The notes under the pieces were generated by a model. It was not told the origin of the DNA and ran no database searches. It saw only the letters and a list, made by a program, of their open reading frames with translations. Positions 43,676 through 51,324 of a DNA stretch of 64,000 bases are shown here, piece by piece; the stretch's first letter is position 1; each line of letters starts with the position of its first letter. Where the stretch lies: assembly GCA_029960065.1 (NCBI GenBank), contig JASCOF010000005.1, positions 363,801 through 427,800 on the forward strand, read 5' to 3'. Origin of the DNA: Flavobacteriaceae bacterium PS02336. GTDB lineage: Bacteria > Bacteroidota > Bacteroidia > Flavobacteriales > Flavobacteriaceae. The position numbers and the translations under genes are program-made.

Positions 43676-45280
43676 ATGACTTCAGTTAATAGTAACCAAT
43701 ACGATAATTACTTATTACAAATACTTAAAAAGAAAAAATTTCAAGTAAGTAAAGAACTATGTGATTTGCTTTCTGAAAAATTTAATGTAACAAATGTCTA
43801 TTCTCGCCAGATTATTAAACGTGTTGTTGATAAAGGTTTTGTAAAATCATCTTCACCAATGACTTTTGGTAAAGGTCAGTTTGTTTATTTTCTTCCAGAA
43901 CAAAAACTGACTAAAGATGTTATAAAAGAAATTTCCAAAATATATAGACCGCCATTATATAGATTAATTGAAAGTTTAGATATAAACGATGGAATCATAT
44001 CCTATTATGAAGCATTAAAAATTACAGCATCACCTCTAATAAGAACAAGTGCTAAAATTGATATACTCGATGACTTAATTGACGTTTTGAAAAACGGCGA
44101 TTTTGTTTATTTGGCTAAAGACGCAAATGATGTTAAATACATATTATTACACACGGTAAAAGAAACGGAAGAGAAATTAATTAAAACGCATTTTTCAAAA
44201 TTACTTATCGATTCTCTTTTTGTGAAAGATATTATAGATTGGTTGGCAAAATCAAATCTTATAACATCTTTAAATAATAGATTCAGAAATAAAACGACTC
44301 CATCCTTGGGAGCCGTTCATAACAATCTTTTGTGGGACGCTTTAGGTTATACAAAAGCAACAGGATTAAACCCTATAACAGCCAATGGAGCTAAAACTAT
44401 AGAAAAGCAAACTTTAGTTGTTGTTGATATTTTATTGTCGAGAGATTACAATCAAATAGATTTAGATGGCTTTTTAAGCAGAGTACAAATTAATTTAAAT
44501 TCAGTTACAACCGGTACACGTAAAATTATACCAATAGTTATATATCGAAGTTGCCCTCCATTTATTTTAAGCACTTTAAAATCTTTGGGTTTTTTATGCT
44601 ATGATATAGGTTCAATTTATGGTTCGAATATATTTTCTATTTTAGAAAATGTTTCCAAACTACAGCTTAGTCAAAAGTTTCTAGAAAATGAGGACTTTGA
44701 GAAAACAATAGAAGAGACTTTACGAACAATTAAAGACTCTGGACAAGAAGTTCAGTTGGGAGCTTTAAAAGGAACATTGTTTGAAGTAATGATGTATCAA
44801 GTTTTAAAACACCAATATCCTAACGCCGATATAAATCCAAATGTTTATTACTCGAAAAACTTCACTAATAAAGATACTCAAAAGGTAGAAAAGGAAAGGT
44901 ATGAGTATGATTATGTAATAAGATCTTCTAATCCTAAAGAGATAATAGTTATTGAGTTAAAAGGGTATCATTCGGCACATCAAATACCATTAGGTAGATA
45001 TGACACTAAATATACATTAAAATGGTTTTTCAACAAAACATTGCCATTTATAAAAGATAAATATCAAGTAGATATTGATAATGGATATGCTTTTAAAGCT
45101 GTTTATATAACTTCTAGTATGTTTGAACCCGAAGCAATAGTACATTTAATAGAATTAAATAAAGGTACTTTTAAACCCAAAAGGCTTGATGTTTTTTATG
45201 ACAGAGAGAAGTTACTTGAACTAATAGAAGAAAATGATTTTAAATCGCTAAAAGATATAATTGATAAATATTATTTATAA
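43676..45280 (+). CDS. Winged-helix and PD-(D/E)XK nuclease-like protein
   Basis: The 534-residue protein begins with a winged-helix segment (LKKKKFQVSKELCDLLSEKF, then YSRQIIKRVVDKGFVK). From about residue 360 a restriction-endonuclease-like core is visible: GTLFEVMMYQVLKHQYP (helix Glu), YEYDYVIRSS (Asp, about 411) and IIVIELKGYHS (ExK, about 426-428). The middle part resembles nothing I know. It is likely a sequence- or structure-directed nuclease. The stop overlaps the start of the GNAT gene by one base, so it is a two-gene unit between the ABC-3C and GNAT-toxin modules. No named defence system is recognised. Confidence 0.68.
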   Translation: MTSVNSNQYDNYLLQILKKKKFQVSKELCDLLSEKFNVTNVYSRQIIKRVVDKGFVKSSSPMTFGKGQFVYFLPEQKLTKDVIKEISKIYRPPLYRLIESLDINDGIISYYEALKITASPLIRTSAKIDILDDLIDVLKNGDFVYLAKDANDVKYILLHTVKETEEKLIKTHFSKLLIDSLFVKDIIDWLAKSNLITSLNNRFRNKTTPSLGAVHNNLLWDALGYTKATGLNPITANGAKTIEKQTLVVVDILLSRDYNQIDLDGFLSRVQINLNSVTTGTRKIIPIVIYRSCPPFILSTLKSLGFLCYDIGSIYGSNIFSILENVSKLQLSQKFLENEDFEKTIEETLRTIKDSGQEVQLGALKGTLFEVMMYQVLKHQYPNADINPNVYYSKNFTNKDTQKVEKERYEYDYVIRSSNPKEIIVIELKGYHSAHQIPLGRYDTKYTLKWFFNKTLPFIKDKYQVDIDNGYAFKAVYITSSMFEPEAIVHLIELNKGTFKPKRLDVFYDREKLLELIEENDFKSLKDIIDKYYL

Positions 45281-45963
45281 TGACAGAAAAATCAATTATA
45301 GCAATTCTCAATGGATTAAATAGAAATCCCTATTATGGAAACTGTATCAAACATTCAATAAGTAAAAATGTTGAATTAGCTCATATTTGGATTGAAAATT
45401 CTAGACATAAGCATAGTCCTAAGACCTTTTTTTTAATCAAAAAAGATAATGAGTATGTAGGTGCTGTTTTGGATATGAAAATAGATTTACATTGGGTTAC
45501 ACTTCCTCAACACCGTAGAAAAGGGTATTTAACAACAGCTTTGAAAGAAGCTATAATACCATATTTATTTAGTGTCGTTGAAAGAGAAGAATTAAATATT
45601 TTAATTAATGAATTAGAAATAGGTACGGAGAACTACGATAATTCATTAAATACAGCTTTGAAAGTTGGTTTCAAAAAAGTAGATGATACAAACTTTATAT
45701 TAGAAGAAAATGATTTTGATTTTTCAAATGAAGAATTGGATATAAAACACAAGGGTTTAAGTGATGGTGAAACAGAGGATATTTGTAAAGAACTTAAAGC
45801 CATTGCTAAAAAGGTTAGTGTTATTAATTCTAAAATAGAATTATCTTTGGGTCAAACTCCGTCTAATTATATGAAACCTTCATTAGATGATATGAGTTAT
45901 AAGCTGAGTTATTTTCCAACGTTAATTGATGATATAAAACACGATTTTATACAAGGGAGTTAA
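45280..45963 (+). CDS. GNAT-family protein partnered with the PD-(D/E)XK gene
   Basis: The 227-residue product has a GNAT domain in residues 1-150: IKKDNEYVGAVLDMKIDLHW, then the acetyl-CoA loop LPQHRRKGYLTTALKEAI, and LNTALKVGFKKVDDTNFIL. The C-terminal 70 residues are charged and helical (EDICKELKAIAKKVSVINSK) and may bind the nuclease. It starts in the stop of the nuclease gene. A role as modifier or inhibitor of that nuclease is conceivable; the sequence does not show its substrate. Confidence 0.68.
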   Translation: MTEKSIIAILNGLNRNPYYGNCIKHSISKNVELAHIWIENSRHKHSPKTFFLIKKDNEYVGAVLDMKIDLHWVTLPQHRRKGYLTTALKEAIIPYLFSVVEREELNILINELEIGTENYDNSLNTALKVGFKKVDDTNFILEENDFDFSNEELDIKHKGLSDGETEDICKELKAIAKKVSVINSKIELSLGQTPSNYMKPSLDDMSYKLSYFPTLIDDIKHDFIQGS

Positions 45964-46067
45964 ACTAACTATTTTGCTTAGGCTTAAATAGATATGTTAA
46001 ATTATTATATTAAGGTATTGTTATTGTATTACATTTATATACTTTTGTACTACTTAAATAACTAATT

Positions 46068-46226
46068 ATGGCTAAACCAATTAAAGAGACTCCTTTTCTT
46101 TATGGTAAAGATGCTACTACTTTCGTTCAAGATAACAAAGAAGTAAAGAAAGCAACTGAAAAAGAAAAAGAGGAAATAAAAGAAGACTACGAAACTTTAA
46201 TGAGTATCGCAGAATTTGAGTACTAG
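46068..46226 (+). CDS. Small protein, probable antitoxin of a GNAT toxin
   Basis: A 52-codon frame begins with ATG 46068 (MAKPIKETPFLYGKDATTFV) and ends TAG at 46226, overlapping the GNAT start by 11 bases. It is highly charged, with a KKATEKEKEEIKEDYETLMS helix in the second half. Short proteins of this opening (KPIKETPxLxGxDA) precede GNAT-toxin genes in other Bacteroidota as I recall, which fits an antitoxin that also binds DNA or the toxin. Coding is supported by the overlap and good codon use. Confidence 0.65.
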   Translation: MAKPIKETPFLYGKDATTFVQDNKEVKKATEKEKEEIKEDYETLMSIAEFEY

Positions 46227-46758
46227 TAAAATAAAATTAATCAGGTTGCAACCTGATACTGTAATATTGCCGTTTGACTGTGGAGACACAGATTTGAACG
46301 GCTTTCTTTTTGATGATGCTAAAAACTATTCGAAAGATTTAATAGCTGTTACGTACATCATACAAAACGAAGAGAAAACACTTGCCTATTTCAATTACCT
46401 TAATGATAAAATTTCTCATACTGATTTAGATGGAAATCTTGCAAAGTTTATAGAAAGAATAGGTGTAATGTTACCTAAAGAAAAAGGAGAGCATAAAAGT
46501 TACCCTGCAGTAAAGATTGGTAGATTGGCTGTTGATTTAGACTATCAAAAAGGCGGTGGCTATGGTAAAATGATAATAAATTACACCAAAGGAAATTTTA
46601 CCAAAAATAATAAAACGGGATGTAAATTTATTACGGTCGATGCTTATAGAAAATCACTTCAGTTCTATGAAAAAATGGGGTTTAAATATCTTTCTAGTAA
46701 AGATAAAAAGTCGGATACAAGACTAATGTATTATAATTTAGAAGCTATTACGGATTAA
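46216..46758 (+). CDS. GNAT toxin-like acetyltransferase (TacT/AtaT-like)
   Basis: Starts at TTG 46216 inside the end of the small upstream gene. The 180-residue protein has the toxin-type GNAT layout: FDCGDTDLNGFLFDDAKNYS near the N-terminus (the F-x-C-G-x2-x-L-N pattern), AVTYIIQNEEKTLAYFNYL, the acetyl-CoA loop RLAVDLDYQKGGGYGKMIIN (about residues 100-119), and AYRKSLQFYEKMGFKYL with the conserved Tyr near the end. Toxins of this group acetylate aminoacyl-tRNA and stop translation. Pairing with a small overlapping gene supports a toxin-antitoxin unit that stabilises element 2. Confidence 0.72.
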   Translation: MSTSKIKLIRLQPDTVILPFDCGDTDLNGFLFDDAKNYSKDLIAVTYIIQNEEKTLAYFNYLNDKISHTDLDGNLAKFIERIGVMLPKEKGEHKSYPAVKIGRLAVDLDYQKGGGYGKMIINYTKGNFTKNNKTGCKFITVDAYRKSLQFYEKMGFKYLSSKDKKSDTRLMYYNLEAITD

Positions 46759-47392
46759 ATCACTAGCAATCAGGCGGTCTCACTACGGTTGGTCACTTTG
46801 TTCCGTTCGGCTGTTCCACTTAGTCGTCAGCAGAAAAACCTCCATTCCACAATCCACTCGTCAGCATAGCGTTGGCCAGCCCCGAAAAAGAGCAGGCTAC
46901 CACTACGCTTCCTCGCCCTCATCTTCACACGCTCTCTTCCTGCGTTCGGCGGGGCTACTACATCCACAATACAGCTTCATTCCGTTTCTCTCCGCAAGCT
47001 TTGCTTCACTGCATTCCAGCAGTATTTGCGTCTGTCGTCCCTAGTTTTTTGGTCGGTTGCTATTTCCATAAGAACATTTCCAAAAAAGAAATCAAGAACA
47101 TTCTGCTCAAAAAAAATAAAAAAAAGAAAGTAAAGTTCATTCAGGTTTCAAAAAGTAAAGTTCAAGCCCTACGGGTTTTTGATAAAATCTCCACCCATGC
47201 GGGTTGTATTTAATCAAAAAAACTTGACTTCTTTTGAAACCTCCACTTGAGAGATGACTTTCTTTTTTTCCTTTTTTCTTTTCAAATATATAGGTAAAAC
47301 TTGAAAAGCTGAAGAAAGATGATTTCAAAACGGATAATCTTCGAGACAAAAGAATCAAATCGATTGATAATTTATTGAGTATTCTCCATTTT
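46759..47392. other. G+C-rich block without convincing genes, then stem-loop region
   Basis: 46759-47045 is near half G+C, strikingly different from the roughly 30% around it, and rich in CTTCC/TTCGGC-like pyrimidine motifs. A frame of 113 codons (46872-47213) lies across it, but its composition (Arg/Ser/His/Pro then poly-Lys) looks accidental. At 47127 and 47152 AAAGTAAAGTTCA is repeated, and TTTCAAAA-type arms (GGTTTCAAAA 47144-47153, TTTTGAAACC 47232-47241) form a long stem with smaller arms inside. It could be a decayed insertion, a non-coding RNA or a transfer/recombination site. Confidence 0.45.
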
Positions 47393-48619
47393 TTATATTA
47401 AATTTTCAAAGGCAATGTTCAATTCTTCCGTACTAAAATCTTCCAAATATGCTTCAGTTGTTTTAATAGATTGATGCCCTAATCCTTGCTTAATCATTAC
47501 TGTGCTTAACCCCTTCTTTAAAGATAGTGTTGCAAAAGTGTGTCTGGCAGTATAAAAAGTAACTTTTGTTTTAATGCCACATTCAAGCGATATGGTGTTA
47601 AGAAGTTTGCCGTAATAATTTAGCACGCTTTTTTTTCGATTCCTGAGCTCTGTTTTGGTATAATGGTTTTTGTCTTTTTCTAAAATTGGGAAAATATAAT
47701 CAGTTTCAAAAGGGCGATAGATTTTAAAATATTGTAAAATTTCCCTCATGTATTTATTATCCGGAATTTTTACATTTAATTTTACCAGAGTCTTATTTCT
47801 GACATATGAAAAACTACTTAAATCTACATCATTCCATTTTAATTCAGCTAAATCAGTAAAATTCATACCACGGCAATAGAAACTGAACAGATAAGTGTAC
47901 AATGCTTTAATGCTCTCTTTATTTGTTGAAAAATCGTAATCTAATAGTAATTGTAAATCTTGTTTGCTTAACGCTTTTTTTACTTTGCTAGATTTCAATT
48001 TTGAAATTATGTAATCTCTGAAGGGATATGTTTCACTTAAAGCAATTTTTGATTTAATAGCCGAATTATAAACGGATCTAATATTGCGCATATATACCCC
48101 AATTCCACCATCGTGGCAACCTCTTGAGCGCAAATGAGCTTCAAAAGCTATTAAGAAAGTATAATTGATTTTTGCAAATGAGTAGGTTGAAAGTTCAGGC
48201 TTAAATCGCATAAGAGCAGAAATGGTATCACGATAAGAACAACTAGAACTTACTTTTCCAGACTCTTTGAGCTGTAATTTTCTCTTTTCGAAATAAGCAA
48301 TGAAATTTATTTTTTCTACTTCTTGTGGTCTAAATAAAGCATCAAATGCTTCAATTGAATATTCGTGCTCTTCTTCAATCAGTCTATTTAAAATTTTAGA
48401 AGCATCTTGTTTTATCGAATTTAATATTCGATTACATTGTAAATAATTTGGGAATTTAGATGTAAATTCATTTGCTTTGTTGTTCCAAAATTTTGGCAGT
48501 ACATTGTAAGGGGTTTTGTAGAATTTCGATTTTCTGTTTATCGTTATTCTTAAATTAATTGGAAAAGTGCCATCATTAAGCATTGTTTTTTTTAGGATGA
48601 TTTTTACACTAGCTTTCAT
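47393..48619 (-). CDS. int: Tyrosine recombinase (integrase of element 2)
   Basis: Start chosen at ATG 48619 (MKASVKIILKKTMLNDGT); the frame runs further to 48688 without a start as good. The 408-residue protein shows the Bacteroidota integrase plan: an N-terminal arm-binding beta segment, a SAM-like core-binding domain (about residues 100-190), and catalytic residues Arg in FYCRGMNFTDLAEL, HxxR in FYTARHTFATLSL, and His...Tyr in GLGHQSIKTTEAYLEDF. It lies 150 bases from core copy C, as the element 1 integrase does from copy B. Both use the same tRNA site, but differ clearly in sequence. Confidence 0.92.
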   Translation of the reverse strand: MKASVKIILKKTMLNDGTFPINLRITINRKSKFYKTPYNVLPKFWNNKANEFTSKFPNYLQCNRILNSIKQDASKILNRLIEEEHEYSIEAFDALFRPQEVEKINFIAYFEKRKLQLKESGKVSSSCSYRDTISALMRFKPELSTYSFAKINYTFLIAFEAHLRSRGCHDGGIGVYMRNIRSVYNSAIKSKIALSETYPFRDYIISKLKSSKVKKALSKQDLQLLLDYDFSTNKESIKALYTYLFSFYCRGMNFTDLAELKWNDVDLSSFSYVRNKTLVKLNVKIPDNKYMREILQYFKIYRPFETDYIFPILEKDKNHYTKTELRNRKKSVLNYYGKLLNTISLECGIKTKVTFYTARHTFATLSLKKGLSTVMIKQGLGHQSIKTTEAYLEDFSTEELNIAFENLI

Positions 48620-48647
48620 TTTAAATATTTTTAAAAGTTCAACATAC

Positions 48648-48663
48648 GTACAACAAATGCATA
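48648..48663 (+). repeat. Possible arm-type site of element 2, right copy
   Basis: GTACAACAAATGCATA resembles 21451-21466 (13 of 16 identical) and sits between the integrase start and core copy C, the same place as the arm repeat in element 1. Confidence 0.3.
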
Positions 48664-48771
48664 CATATTGTGAAGCAGGATGAAACAAAAATATTTTTTA
48701 AAAATGATAAATAGCTATAATACAGTAGCTTTGAAGCTAAATGCAATTAAATACAAACATTAATAGTCTAT

Positions 48772-48815
48772 CTCATAATCAGGTGGTCCCTGGTTCGAGC
48801 CCAGGTGGGACCACT
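48772..48815 (+). repeat. Attachment core copy C (right end of element 2)
   Basis: Identical to the 44-bp core in the tRNA gene. Sequence to its right is chromosome. This 3' half is therefore the original tRNA end, displaced by the two insertions. Confidence 0.9.
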
Positions 48816-48829
48816 TATTTAGAAATAAA

Positions 48830-48860
48830 AAGCCTTTACAGCAATGTAGAGGCTTTTTTG
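48830..48860 (+). terminator. Original tRNA terminator, now beyond attR
   Basis: AAGCCTTTAC pairs imperfectly with GTAGAGGCTT around AGCAAT, followed by TTTTTT. It is the chromosomal version of the hairpins at 4778 and 21411. Confidence 0.75.
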
Positions 48861-48946
48861 TTTTTTGTCGACTTCAAATTTTTAATAACAGTCTTTCAAG
48901 AATGTCGATAATATCTGGCAGAAGAGTGTTTTAAAGGATATTTTTC

Positions 48947-48954
48947 TATCTTTG
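48947..48954 (+). promoter_or_regulatory. -7 promoter element (TATCTTTG) of the chromosomal XRE gene
   Basis: Perfect TAnnTTTG, 59 bases before the ATG at 49013. The element copy of the gene has the same box before it. Confidence 0.5.
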
Positions 48955-49012
48955 AAAATCAGATTTTTAATTTGCGGAGCCTTATATTTAGGGCTTTAGA
49001 AAAATATTCAAT

Positions 49013-49417
49013 ATGGAACAAAAAATACATCAGGGAAGAAACGTAAAACGTTTTAGAGAAATGCTTAACATCAAGCAGGAGGCATTGGCTTATGATTTAG
49101 GAGAAGAATGGAATCAAAAGAAAATTTCTATGTTGGAGCAGAAAGATGTAATTGAAGAAAGTTTGCTGAAACAAATTTCGGCAGTACTAAAAATTCCTGT
49201 TGAAGCTTTTCAGAATTTTGATGAAGAGCAAGCGATAAATATTATTTCTAATACTTTTAACGATGAAGCATTCATCGGTAATTCTGGTGGTACTTATAAT
49301 GTTAATCCATTGCAAGAAATTTTAAAGCTTCACGAAGAAAAAATTGGTCTATATGAGAGAATGCTGAAAGAGAAAGATGAAATGATGCAAAGGCTTGAAA
49401 AGCTAATCAATAAATAA
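49013..49417 (+). CDS. XRE-family regulator (chromosomal copy)
   Basis: The 134-residue protein has an XRE helix-turn-helix in its first half (MLNIKQEALAYDLGEEWNQK) and the conserved tail EKIGLYERMLKEKDEMMQRL. It differs in only about 13 residues from 27070-27474 inside element 2. It lies 200 bases past the right end of element 2 and is followed by a terminator at 49445. Its targets are unknown; Bacteroidota carry many such stand-alone copies. Confidence 0.85.
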   Translation: MEQKIHQGRNVKRFREMLNIKQEALAYDLGEEWNQKKISMLEQKDVIEESLLKQISAVLKIPVEAFQNFDEEQAINIISNTFNDEAFIGNSGGTYNVNPLQEILKLHEEKIGLYERMLKEKDEMMQRLEKLINK

Positions 49418-49444
49418 TTTAGGAATAATTCTTATTCAAAAGTG

Positions 49445-49473
49445 AGGTTCGACTTATTAGTTGAACCTTTTTT
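49445..49473 (+). terminator. Rho-independent terminator after the XRE gene
   Basis: AGGTTCGACT pairs with AGTTGAACCT (one G-U pair), loop TATT, then T-run. Confidence 0.75.
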
Positions 49474-49575
49474 ATTTTCCAGCTGTGAAAAATGGAATTT
49501 AGAGATGGAATGATTAAAAGTGCCTTTCCTTAAAATAGCTTAATTTTATCTATCGAAAACAAATTTAGTCTTAAG

Positions 49576-49995
49576 ATGGATAATTTAACTCCAATGCAAA
49601 GGAGTAGGAATATGCAGGCCATAAAAAGTACTGGAACAAAAGATGAAGTGCGTCTTGCTAGGGCTTTGTGGAATCTTGGATACCGATACCGAAAGAATAA
49701 TAAAAAAGTATTTGGGAGACCTGATATTACCTTTGCTAAATATAAACTAGCGATTTTTATCGACAGCGAATTTTTTCATGGAAAAGATTGGGAAACGCAG
49801 CAATTGCGAATTAAATCCAATAGAGAGTATTGGATTCCCAAAATCGAAAGAAACATTCAGAGAGATCAAGAAGTAAATGCCTTTCTAATTTCGGAGAATT
49901 GGACTGTTTTACGATTTTGGAGTAAGGAAATTCAAAAAAATCTTGAAGTTTGTGTGGCTAAAATTGAAGGAACAATAATGCTTTTAAGTATTTAG
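49576..49995 (+). CDS. Vsr-like (very short patch repair) endonuclease homologue
   Basis: The 139-residue protein has the Vsr fold order: MTPMQRSRNMQAIKSTGTKD-like opening (LTPMQRSRNMQAIKSTGTKD), GRPDITFAKYKLAIFIDSEF with the catalytic Asp region, FFHGKDW, then YWIPKIERNIQRDQEVNAFL and WTVLRFWSKEI. Classical Vsr nicks at T-G mismatches made by deamination of 5-methylcytosine. The zinc-binding cysteines of classical Vsr near the HG motif are absent, and no cytosine methyltransferase gene lies nearby, so it may have a different role or act alone. Confidence 0.75.
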   Translation: MDNLTPMQRSRNMQAIKSTGTKDEVRLARALWNLGYRYRKNNKKVFGRPDITFAKYKLAIFIDSEFFHGKDWETQQLRIKSNREYWIPKIERNIQRDQEVNAFLISENWTVLRFWSKEIQKNLEVCVAKIEGTIMLLSI

Positions 49996-50373
49996 AAATT
50001 AATAAAGTACATTAAAGGATTAGAATAAAAAATCCAAACTTTAATTTATTTCGTAATTGAGAATAGAGATTTTATTTCGAATCTGTATTTATTTTTTTTG
50101 AAAATCAGGAAATTCTTATAACACTTTGAATTTTATAAAGAGCCGTGAAAATGAGGTTTTTATGAGCTACAACGTTTTCGAAAAAGGGATTACGGGATTT
50201 CGTAAAAAAACTGTTAAAATTTGTTGGATGTTTTTTGTTTTAAAAGTTGCTTTTGTTTAAAAAACTTATACTTTTGTCCAAGATTTTGCAGGTAAAGTAC
50301 TGTTTGTGCGAAATTTCTAATAAAGTAATTTGTTGAATAATTATAAGCCTGCTGTTGTGAACAGCTTGAATTT
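49996..50373. other. Gap before the small secreted protein gene
   Basis: AT-rich; contains the promoter at 50247-50276. No gene or other structure seen. Confidence 0.4.
50247..50276 (+). promoter_or_regulatory. Bacteroidota-type promoter (-33 TTG, -7 TACTTTTG)
   Basis: TTG at 50247-50249 and TACTTTTG at 50269-50276 are 19 bases apart, the preferred spacing. It would serve the gene at 50374 with a leader of about 90 nt. Confidence 0.5.
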
Positions 50374-50643
50374 ATGAAAAATCTAAAAGCCCCATTTTTA
50401 GCATTTGCATTTATACTAAGTATTTCAATTGTGTCTGCCGGTTCTACGCCACCGCCGCCAACAGGAAGAATGGCTAGTAGCTCTGCTACCGCAGGTTCTG
50501 ATGACGATCCTGACGGAGGACCTGATGAATCAGGACAGCCTCCACTGCCTATAGATCAAAATATAGTAATATTGTTCGTAAGCGCTTTAGCTTTAGGAGC
50601 AACTGTAATATATAGAAACCAAATAAAAAAAGCTTCAAATTAA
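50374..50643 (+). CDS. Small secreted/membrane protein, unknown function
   Basis: The 89-residue protein has an N-terminal signal peptide (PFLAFAFILSISIVSA), a low-complexity middle rich in Pro, Gly, Asp and Ser (TAGSDDDPDGGPDESGQ), the motif PPLPIDQNIVILF, and a second hydrophobic helix followed by a basic tail (YRNQIKKASN). Proteins ending in PGLPID-type motif, helix and basic tail are frequent in Bacteroidota and have no known function to me. A terminator overlaps its stop codon. Confidence 0.65.
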   Translation: MKNLKAPFLAFAFILSISIVSAGSTPPPPTGRMASSSATAGSDDDPDGGPDESGQPPLPIDQNIVILFVSALALGATVIYRNQIKKASN

Positions 50644-50660
50644 TTTGAAGCTTTTTTTTT
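50630..50660 (+). terminator. Rho-independent terminator
   Basis: AAGCTTCAAAT pairs with ATTTGAAGCTT around the stop codon of the small protein gene, then nine Ts. Its complement can also end the leftward ribE transcript. Confidence 0.8.
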
Positions 50661-50676
50661 TGGACATACAAAACTA

Positions 50677-51267
50677 TTATTTGTTGATTGAATAAAGTCT
50701 GGAAATGTATTTTCCTACTACATCAAATTCAAGGTTGATTTTTGTTCCAACTTTGAAATCTTTAAAATTCGTGTGCTCGTAAGTGTACGGGATAATCGAA
50801 ACGCTAAATTCATTTGTTTTAGAATTTACAACTGTAAGACTAACGCCATTTACTGTAATAGAGCCTTTTTCTATCGTAATATTATTTAGGTTTTTATCGT
50901 ATTCAAAAGTATAATTCCAGCTTCCGTTTGCTTCTTCGATTTTAATGCAGGTTCCGGTCTGGTCAACATGACCTTGTACAATATGGCCGTCCAGACGATC
51001 ACCAAGTTTCATTCCTCTTTCTAAATTCACAATATCGCCAGCCTGCCAATCGCCAATATTGGTTTTTAAAATCGTCTCGTCAATTGCGGTTACTGTATAT
51101 AGAGAATCTTTTATAGCTACGACTGTAAGACAGATTCCGTTATGCGAAACGCTTTGGTCTATTTTTAATTCGTTAGTTATGGAAGAGTCAACTGTTATGT
51201 GAAGATTATTTTGGTCTTTCTGGATTTCGTGAATCCTGCCAAGTGTTTCTATAATTCCTGTGAACAT
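50677..51267 (-). CDS. ribE: Riboflavin synthase, alpha chain
   Basis: The 196-residue protein starts MFTGIIETLGRI and has the two lumazine-binding repeats of riboflavin synthase: repeat 1 with SHNGICLTVV and GDIVNLERGMKLGDRLDGHI, repeat 2 with GSITVNGVSLTVV and VGTKINLEFDVVGKYI. The trimeric enzyme dismutates two molecules of 6,7-dimethyl-8-ribityllumazine to riboflavin. Length and both repeats are normal. It is transcribed divergently from pdxA across 57 bases, the usual arrangement in flavobacteria as far as I know. Confidence 0.95.
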   Translation of the reverse strand: MFTGIIETLGRIHEIQKDQNNLHITVDSSITNELKIDQSVSHNGICLTVVAIKDSLYTVTAIDETILKTNIGDWQAGDIVNLERGMKLGDRLDGHIVQGHVDQTGTCIKIEEANGSWNYTFEYDKNLNNITIEKGSITVNGVSLTVVNSKTNEFSVSIIPYTYEHTNFKDFKVGTKINLEFDVVGKYISRLYSINK

Positions 51268-51324
51268 TGTAGTTTTATTTTACTAAATTTGCACATCAAA
51301 ATTAGTAATAAATAAACTGAGCTC

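Larger units (their letters stand above)
21358..48815. mobile_element. Integrative mobilizable element 2 (about 27.4 kb)
   Basis: Bounded by core copies at 21358-21401 and 48772-48815. It carries, left to right, terminator, membrane protein, HTH protein, helicase, repeat array, primase, oriT-like hairpin, BtgA-like and DUF5712 mobilization genes, a defence island and a minus-strand tyrosine recombinase at the right end. The replication genes parallel those of element 1 gene for gene. No conjugation apparatus is present. Confidence 0.85.

Noticed and set aside
46872..47213. 113-codon frame in the G+C-rich block
   Set aside because: Composition changes abruptly from Arg/Ser/Pro to poly-Lys at the end of the block and no domain is seen; probably accidental.
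48772..48815. Possible third tRNA gene
   Set aside because: Same reason: tRNA 3' half only, at the right end of element 2.
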